Shown piece by piece: positions 6,279 to 9,321 of a DNA stretch of 9,321 bases. The stretch lies in assembly GCA_020432595.1 (NCBI GenBank), contig JAGQGA010000169.1:1-9321 (forward strand). The letters run 5' to 3'. Each line of letters starts with the position of its first letter. Position 1 is the stretch's first letter. Made by a program: the position numbers and the translations under genes. Origin of the DNA: Anaerolineales bacterium (lineage in GTDB: Bacteria; Chloroflexota; Anaerolineae; Promineifilales; Promineifilaceae). The notes under the pieces were generated by a model, which was given only the letters and a program-made list of their open reading frames with translations, searched no databases and had not been told where the DNA came from.

Positions 6279-7499
6279 TTAGCCCGTCTCTAACTGTGGG
6301 TGGGGACGTAATTTGACGGGTACGGTGCCGAAGCGGAGGGGGTGCTGCTGGTTGAGCCACGCAGTTTGCGCCCATTGGTAACGGCCAACGAGCGGGGCTG
6401 TTGTTTTGGCAATAGCAATGAGCAGGGGTTTCCACCGCTCGTTCATTTGGCCGCGTGCTTCGCGCAGTTGGAGGGCTTGCGCCCGTTGGATTTCCGGCAA
6501 CCGTTCGGCTGCAATGCGGGCGGCAGCTTGGTCAATGGCGGTGTCGGTGGTTTGCAGGGCAGGGATGAGGTGGTTGGCAGCGACAATGACATCGCGCAGG
6601 GCGAGGTTGATGCCTTGGGCGCGGATGGGGGACATGGGGTGGGCGGCATCGCCCAGGAGGAGCAGCCCTGGTTTGTGCCAGCTTGCGGCGCGTCCGACGA
6701 TGACGTTGAGTTTGGAGGGTTCGCCAATTTGCCCGCGCACCGTTTGCAAATGGTCGGCCAGCCAGGGTGGAGCGGGTTCGGCCAATTCGTCTGCCCAATT
6801 GCGCTGGCGGTCGTAGCCACCTTTGGGCAACAGCAGGGCGTAGCGGATGTGGTCATCGTGGGAGTTGTAGGCAAGGGCGGTGTTTCTGACGGACCCCATC
6901 AAATAGACGCTGGTTTTGCCGTGCAGCGCGGGTGGAGCGGGGAAGCGGAACCACAATACGTCGTAGCTTTCGGGGAGCAGGTTGAGCTTGATGTCGGCGC
7001 GGGTGCGGACGATGGAGCCGCGTCCGTCGCAGCCGATGATGAGATCGGCCGTTTGGGTGAATGGTTGGCCGTTGTGGGTGCCGCTGATGTGGGAAAAACG
7101 GCCGTTTTCCACCCCCAAATCCCGCATTGTTGCCCCTTGCAGCAGCCGAAAGTTGGGGAACTGCTGTGCCAGAGTGGTGACGTGGGTTAAAAAAGCAGGC
7201 TGCGACAGCACGCAGACGGCACGGCTGCCCAATTCTGCTTGCGGCTCGGCCACGCGGAAGATGAGGCGGTTGGCAACGTGCATGTCCCAGCTATCAACCC
7301 GACGGTGGGGCAGTGGGCTGATGTCAATGCCCATTTGTTCCAACGCCTCCAGCCCCAGCGGCATCATCGCCTCTCCGCGAAAGACCCGTTCAAAATTTGT
7401 TTCCCGTTCCAGCAGCGTTACATCAATACCAGCCCGCGCCAGTAAATAGGCCAGCGTTGCTCCAGCCGGGCCAGCCCCCACAATTATTACCTTGCTCAT
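6279..7499 (-). CDS. FAD-dependent monooxygenase
   Basis: A 406-residue flavoprotein of the p-hydroxybenzoate hydroxylase/UbiH-like group A monooxygenases, which use FAD and NAD(P)H to hydroxylate aromatic or other planar substrates. The N-terminal Rossmann motif GAGPAG is at residues 8-13, ending the strand with LLER. CDGRGS at 157-162 is the DG motif that contacts both FAD and NAD(P)H. GDAAHP at 283-288, followed by AQGINLALRD, is the second FAD site. All three signatures are intact. The start at 7499 is chosen over an upstream TTG at 7514 because GGAAGG lies about 7 bases before the ATG and the glycine motif then falls at its normal position. It is divergent from a TetR-family gene, which is probably its regulator. 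The natural substrate cannot be read; resistance-type or catabolic roles are both possible. Confidence 0.88.
   Translation of the reverse strand: MSKVIIVGAGPAGATLAYLLARAGIDVTLLERETNFERVFRGEAMMPLGLEALEQMGIDISPLPHRRVDSWDMHVANRLIFRVAEPQAELGSRAVCVLSQPAFLTHVTTLAQQFPNFRLLQGATMRDLGVENGRFSHISGTHNGQPFTQTADLIIGCDGRGSIVRTRADIKLNLLPESYDVLWFRFPAPPALHGKTSVYLMGSVRNTALAYNSHDDHIRYALLLPKGGYDRQRNWADELAEPAPPWLADHLQTVRGQIGEPSKLNVIVGRAASWHKPGLLLLGDAAHPMSPIRAQGINLALRDVIVAANHLIPALQTTDTAIDQAAARIAAERLPEIQRAQALQLREARGQMNERWKPLLIAIAKTTAPLVGRYQWAQTAWLNQQHPLRFGTVPVKLRPHPQLETG
7095..7108. repeat. Longest copy of the iterated AACGGCCGTT palindrome
   Basis: AAAACGGCCGTTTT is a perfect 14-base palindrome inside the monooxygenase gene, extending the 10-base core found in seven other exact places (757, 1222, 1360, 3821, 3909, 5014, 8069). 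One-mismatch copies are at 411, 4367 and 7044. Within genes it encodes TAV or NGR depending on frame, so protein motif conservation does not explain it. Confidence 0.85.
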
Positions 7500-7536
7500 T
7501 ATGTCACCTTCCAAAGTTCAAGTTGCTTATTTTATG

Positions 7537-7562
7537 TGTTTGCATATGATTGTCCGCAAACA
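7537..7562. promoter_or_regulatory. Candidate operator, TGTTTGC-N12-GCAAACA
   Basis: A 7-base perfect inverted repeat (7537-7543 and 7556-7562) separated by 12 bases. It lies just downstream of the monooxygenase promoter, where a bound repressor would block transcription. Its dyad symmetry and position suit a TetR-family dimer. Binding is inferred from position only. Confidence 0.4.
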
Positions 7563-7577
7563 GACACCTGTATGAAA

Positions 7578-7606
7578 AAGATAGGGTGAAACTGCAAAAC
7601 AGTCAA
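7578..7606 (-). promoter_or_regulatory. Sigma-70-type promoter for the monooxygenase gene
   Basis: On the - strand, TTGACT (bases 7606-7601) and TATCTT (7583-7578) are separated by exactly 17 bases. The -35 box matches 5 of 6 and the -10 box 4 of 6 consensus positions. Transcription would begin near 7571, giving a leader of roughly 70 bases that contains the 7537-7562 palindrome. Confidence 0.5.
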
Positions 7607-7627
7607 TAGACAAAGGTTGGATCTTTG

Positions 7628-7643
7628 TTTGTTAATGAACAAA
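7628..7643. promoter_or_regulatory. Candidate operator, TTTGTTAATGAACAAA
   Basis: A 16-base palindrome with a single mismatched pair, in the middle of the divergent intergenic region. Size and compact dyad symmetry fit a TetR-family site. It overlaps a second small inverted repeat, ACAAAG (7610-7615) with CTTTGT (7623-7628), so two alternative sites may share bases. Confidence 0.45.
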
Positions 7644-7682
7644 ATCGGAGAAATTGTCTGGGAATTGGAAAATTGGAGAGTA

Positions 7683-7729
7683 GGAGATGGAGAGATTAGG
7701 AGATTACCCCCCTCCATCTCTCCATCTCC
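7683..7729. repeat. Purine-rich micro-repeat hairpin
   Basis: GGAGATGGAGAGAT (7683-7696) is matched exactly by its reverse complement at 7716-7729, a 14-base perfect stem. The left side, from about 7661, is a run of related short units (GGAATTGG, AATTGGAG, AGTAGGAG, ATTAGGAG). It is followed by a T-run at 7736-7742, so it might also reduce transcription entering the TetR gene. Confidence 0.7.
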
Positions 7730-7772
7730 CAATCACTTTTTTGCCTAATGATCAGACAAAGCGAGGGCATAA

Positions 7773-8336
7773 ATGGAAGACAGGCGAGTGCGGCGGACGA
7801 AGGAGCGGCTGCGGCAGGCGTTGCTTCAGCTTTTGCTGGAAAAACCGTATCAGGATATATCGGTGCAAAATATTTTGGATGTGGCGGATGTGAGCCGGGC
7901 GGCGTTTTATGCCCATTACCAGGATAAGGATGCGCTGTTTTTGGCGGGGATGCCGGAGAATGTGCTGCACTATGGCACGTGGGAGCCGACGGATGAGCTG
8001 CTGCCACCGGTGATGGCATTGTTTGAGCACATGGTGGCGGGACAGGCGTGGGTGCGAGCGATGCAGGGAACGGCCGTTATGCAACTGATCAACCAACGAG
8101 CCAGGCAGCGCATGGTGGAAAATTGGCTGGCACATTTGCAAAGGCTGCAAGCGACGGGGCGGTTAGTGGCGGTAGACGCGGAACCGGTGGCGCATTATTT
8201 GACGGGAGCGCTGCTGTCGCTGCTACTGTGGTGGAGCAGCAGCGGGATGAAGCAAGCGCCGGAGGCAATGAACGGGCTGTTTCAGCAGCTTGCCCGGCAA
8301 GGGGTTGCGTCGCTGCAGACAGATGATGTAATTTAA
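7773..8336 (+). CDS. TetR/AcrR-family transcriptional regulator
   Basis: A 187-residue protein with the TetR N-terminal DNA-binding domain: basic lead RRVRRTKERLRQALLQLLLE (residues 4-23), then the helix-turn-helix at 29-48, including ISVQNILDVADVSRAAFYAH and YQDKDALF. The rest is a helical ligand-binding and dimerisation domain of typical size (WVRAMQ..., YLTGALLSLLLWW near residues 137-149), with no membrane-protein pattern. GAGG at 7763-7766 lies 6 bases before the ATG. It is divergent from the FAD monooxygenase across a 273-base region with palindromes, the usual layout of a TetR repressor controlling its neighbour and itself. The ligand is unknown. A role in controlling the fad genes is possible, since TetR-type FadR proteins do so in Bacillus, but no matching palindrome was seen upstream of fadN. 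Confidence 0.88.
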   Translation: MEDRRVRRTKERLRQALLQLLLEKPYQDISVQNILDVADVSRAAFYAHYQDKDALFLAGMPENVLHYGTWEPTDELLPPVMALFEHMVAGQAWVRAMQGTAVMQLINQRARQRMVENWLAHLQRLQATGRLVAVDAEPVAHYLTGALLSLLLWWSSSGMKQAPEAMNGLFQQLARQGVASLQTDDVI

Positions 8337-8356
8337 GTGAGGCGTGAGGGAAACAG

Positions 8357-8650
8357 CTACTTTGCCTGGAACATCTTGTCAAGCTCTGTTAACAATTCTG
8401 GCATCTCCAATAACTCAGCAAATTGCTCCACATACTGCTGCTTCAAAAGAAGCCATCGGTTGCGAACCGTGGTTGCTTGCACGTCATCCTCTTTTTGCAG
8501 CAGACCAAGACTAGTCGCCATGCGTACAAGTGAATTCAATTTTTGCCAACGTTGCGCGACCGAGGTTTGTCGTTGCTCAATGGCTTCCGTATCCGCAACC
8601 ATTTGCCATCTATCTTGATAAGCTGTTAGCATCGCTTTGTCTATTTGCAC
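8357..8650 (-). CDS. Orphan small helical protein of unknown function
   Basis: A 97-residue protein I cannot assign. It should be all-helical, rich in Q, E, L and W, without signal peptide or membrane segment. An arginine-tryptophan pair recurs at 14-15, 34-35 and 65-66 (DRWQ, QRWQ, NRWL), hinting at a helical repeat. The GTG start at 8650 is preferred over an ATG at 8632 because AAGGGG lies 8 bases upstream of the GTG and nothing like it precedes the ATG. A strong extended -10 element lies about 50 bases upstream. The gene converges on the TetR gene with a 20-base gap and has no operon partner. The overlapping + strand frame has implausible composition and no ribosome binding site, so the - strand is chosen. 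Confidence 0.7.
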   Translation of the reverse strand: MQIDKAMLTAYQDRWQMVADTEAIEQRQTSVAQRWQKLNSLVRMATSLGLLQKEDDVQATTVRNRWLLLKQQYVEQFAELLEMPELLTELDKMFQAK

Positions 8651-8697
8651 TGGGAAATCCCCTTTATCACCCTTTTAGAGCGTTTGCCTTTGTCGCC

Positions 8698-8706
8698 ATT
8701 ATAGCA
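8698..8706 (-). promoter_or_regulatory. Extended -10 promoter of the 97-residue gene
   Basis: On the - strand the bases read TGCTATAAT, a perfect TATAAT with the TGN extension. The -35 position is weak (TTAAGT at 16-base spacing), as is usual for extended -10 promoters. The predicted start near 8690 gives a leader of about 40 bases. Confidence 0.65.
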
Positions 8707-8871
8707 GAAAAGCCACTTGACTTAACACACCAGCTACCACAGCCACCTACTCAGCCGAGCATACTAGGCGGGAGTGGTTGATAATTAGCAGACTTCATCA
8801 GCCCGCTATCGGAAACGGTTCAATTTTAGAGCCGCAAAGTTCGTAAATGGATGATTGCATGAAATAGTTAA

Positions 8872-8959
8872 CTTATACTTGAATTAGAATGAAACCTATA
8901 GTTTTTTGGCCTAACAGGTGCAAAAAAGACCATGGGTTTCAAATTGCATGGAGTATAAG
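8872..8959. repeat. Nested imperfect palindrome
   Basis: Four pairs of arms fold inside each other around one centre: CTTATACT (8872-8879) with AGTATAAG (8952-8959); TGAAACC (8890-8896) with GGTTTCA (8935-8941); TTTTTTG (8902-8908) with CAAAAAA (8921-8927); CCT (8910-8912) with AGG (8916-8918). In addition ATTGCATG occurs twice as a direct repeat (8854-8861 and 8943-8950). It may be a remnant of a small transposable element or a structured RNA. Confidence 0.55.
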
Positions 8960-9026
8960 AGTCAGATGGCTTGCTGCACAGCTTGCATTCGTTCCCTATA
9001 CATTGGACTTTTGACAATGTGAACCA

Positions 9027-9046
9027 AACTCAATTCTGATTGAGTT
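9027..9046. repeat. Stem-loop downstream of the transposase
   Basis: AACTCAAT-TCTG-ATTGAGTT is an 8-base perfect stem with a four-base loop, 49 bases past the transposase stop codon. It is not followed by a clear U-tract on either strand, so it is a weak terminator at best. Hairpins near element ends can also serve transposition. Confidence 0.45.
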
Positions 9047-9094
9047 GATTTCAAGCACATTTATAACTGAATAATCGAGCCAATTTGCCTGATT

Positions 9095-9321
9095 TTATGG
9101 CGGTTTTGCCCCTTGCTGGCTCTTGACAATCACTTTCTGGTATGGTCGCGGTGGCAATGTCATCCCTTTGGGTCTGCCTGGTGAAATAAACCGGCGTTGG
9201 GGCGGTTTAGCTGGTGTCCCGATCTGGCGAATAATTCGACCAAAATCGCGTTGTACCAATGTCGGGGACACGAGCCGGTTTTTCATCGCCGGTAGATTGC
9301 GTTCCCAAGGGCGGGGTAAAG
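9095..9321 (-). CDS. Transposase, C-terminal fragment
   Basis: The frame is open from the right edge (no start seen) to TAA at 9097-9095, giving 74 codons. It reads LPRPWERNLP, then FGRIIRQIGTPAKPPQRR, SPGRPKG and a basic PRPYQKVIVK tail. This is the characteristic end of a family of DDE transposases common in cyanobacteria and Chloroflexi, whose C-termini carry the GTPA-PPK/R-RGKSPGRPKG-type basic tail. An ATG at 9286 could start a 63-residue frame, but the homologous segment continues upstream of it to the window edge, so the gene is a longer one cut by the window. The catalytic DDE residues are outside. The exact insertion sequence family cannot be set from this piece, and whether the copy is intact is unknown. 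Confidence 0.65.
   Translation of the reverse strand, partial: LPRPWERNLPAMKNRLVSPTLVQRDFGRIIRQIGTPAKPPQRRFISPGRPKGMTLPPRPYQKVIVKSQQGAKPP

Larger units (their letters stand above)
8651..9094. other. Gene-free AT-rich region with palindromes
   Basis: No convincing coding frame occurs on either strand over these 444 bases. The left end holds the promoter and leader of the 97-residue gene. The middle (8872-8959) contains a nested palindrome, and 9027-9046 a short perfect stem-loop. The right end is the downstream flank of a transposase gene, so part of it is probably the terminal region of an insertion sequence. I could not define that element's inverted repeat because its other end is outside the window. 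Confidence 0.6.

Noticed and set aside
6342..7190. A 282-codon + strand frame opposite the FAD monooxygenase
   Set aside because: The - strand frame has three FAD-binding signatures; this one is glycine- and valine-rich shadow with no motif or ribosome binding site.
8337..8618. A + strand 93-codon frame overlapping the 97-residue gene
   Set aside because: It is cysteine- and serine-rich with no ribosome binding site, while the - strand frame has a promoter, ribosome binding site and plausible helical composition.
8809..8835. tRNA-like T-arm (GGTTCAATTTTAGAGCC)
   Set aside because: The stem pairs only with a wobble and no acceptor, D or anticodon arms could be found around it.

Overview
The window looks like a stretch of chromosome from a bacterium with a GC-rich genome that degrades fatty acids. 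A filamentous, soil or wastewater type Chloroflexota lineage (Anaerolineae or Caldilineae-like) is my best guess. It rests on the gene style, the micro-repeat hairpins between genes and the cyanobacteria/Chloroflexi-like accessory genes; no marker gene is present, so it is an inference.

Left and centre (1-6160, + strand): a beta-oxidation cluster. It holds the tail of one acyl-CoA dehydrogenase (1-210), a complete second acyl-CoA dehydrogenase (299-1549), a FadN-type fused 3-hydroxyacyl-CoA dehydrogenase/enoyl-CoA hydratase (2586-4967) and a FadA-type thiolase (4976-6160). Together these supply every step of the spiral: acyl-CoA to enoyl-CoA, to hydroxyacyl-CoA, to ketoacyl-CoA, to acetyl-CoA plus a shortened acyl-CoA. 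The set corresponds to the fadN-fadA-fadE group of Bacillus, in a different order.

The cluster is interrupted at 1550-2547 by a more AT-rich accessory patch. This contains a Phd/YefM antitoxin broken by a frameshift and a stop, then an 80-residue protein overlapping an HNH endonuclease gene by 8 bases. A strong two-way hairpin terminator (about 6181-6260) closes the fad cluster.

Right (6279-8336): a FAD-dependent monooxygenase on the - strand faces away from a TetR-family regulator on the + strand. Between them are a good promoter and several palindromes that could be the regulator's operators. Next come an orphan 97-residue helical protein on the - strand (8357-8650) with a clear extended -10 promoter, a 444-base gene-free region with a nested palindrome, and the C-terminal end of a transposase that runs off the right edge.

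Scattered through the core genes are eight exact copies of the palindrome AACGGCCGTT, far more than chance would give. None lies in the accessory patch or in the right-hand 1.2 kb. This resembles the HIP1 highly iterated palindrome of cyanobacteria but with another sequence, and it is the most unusual signal in the window.
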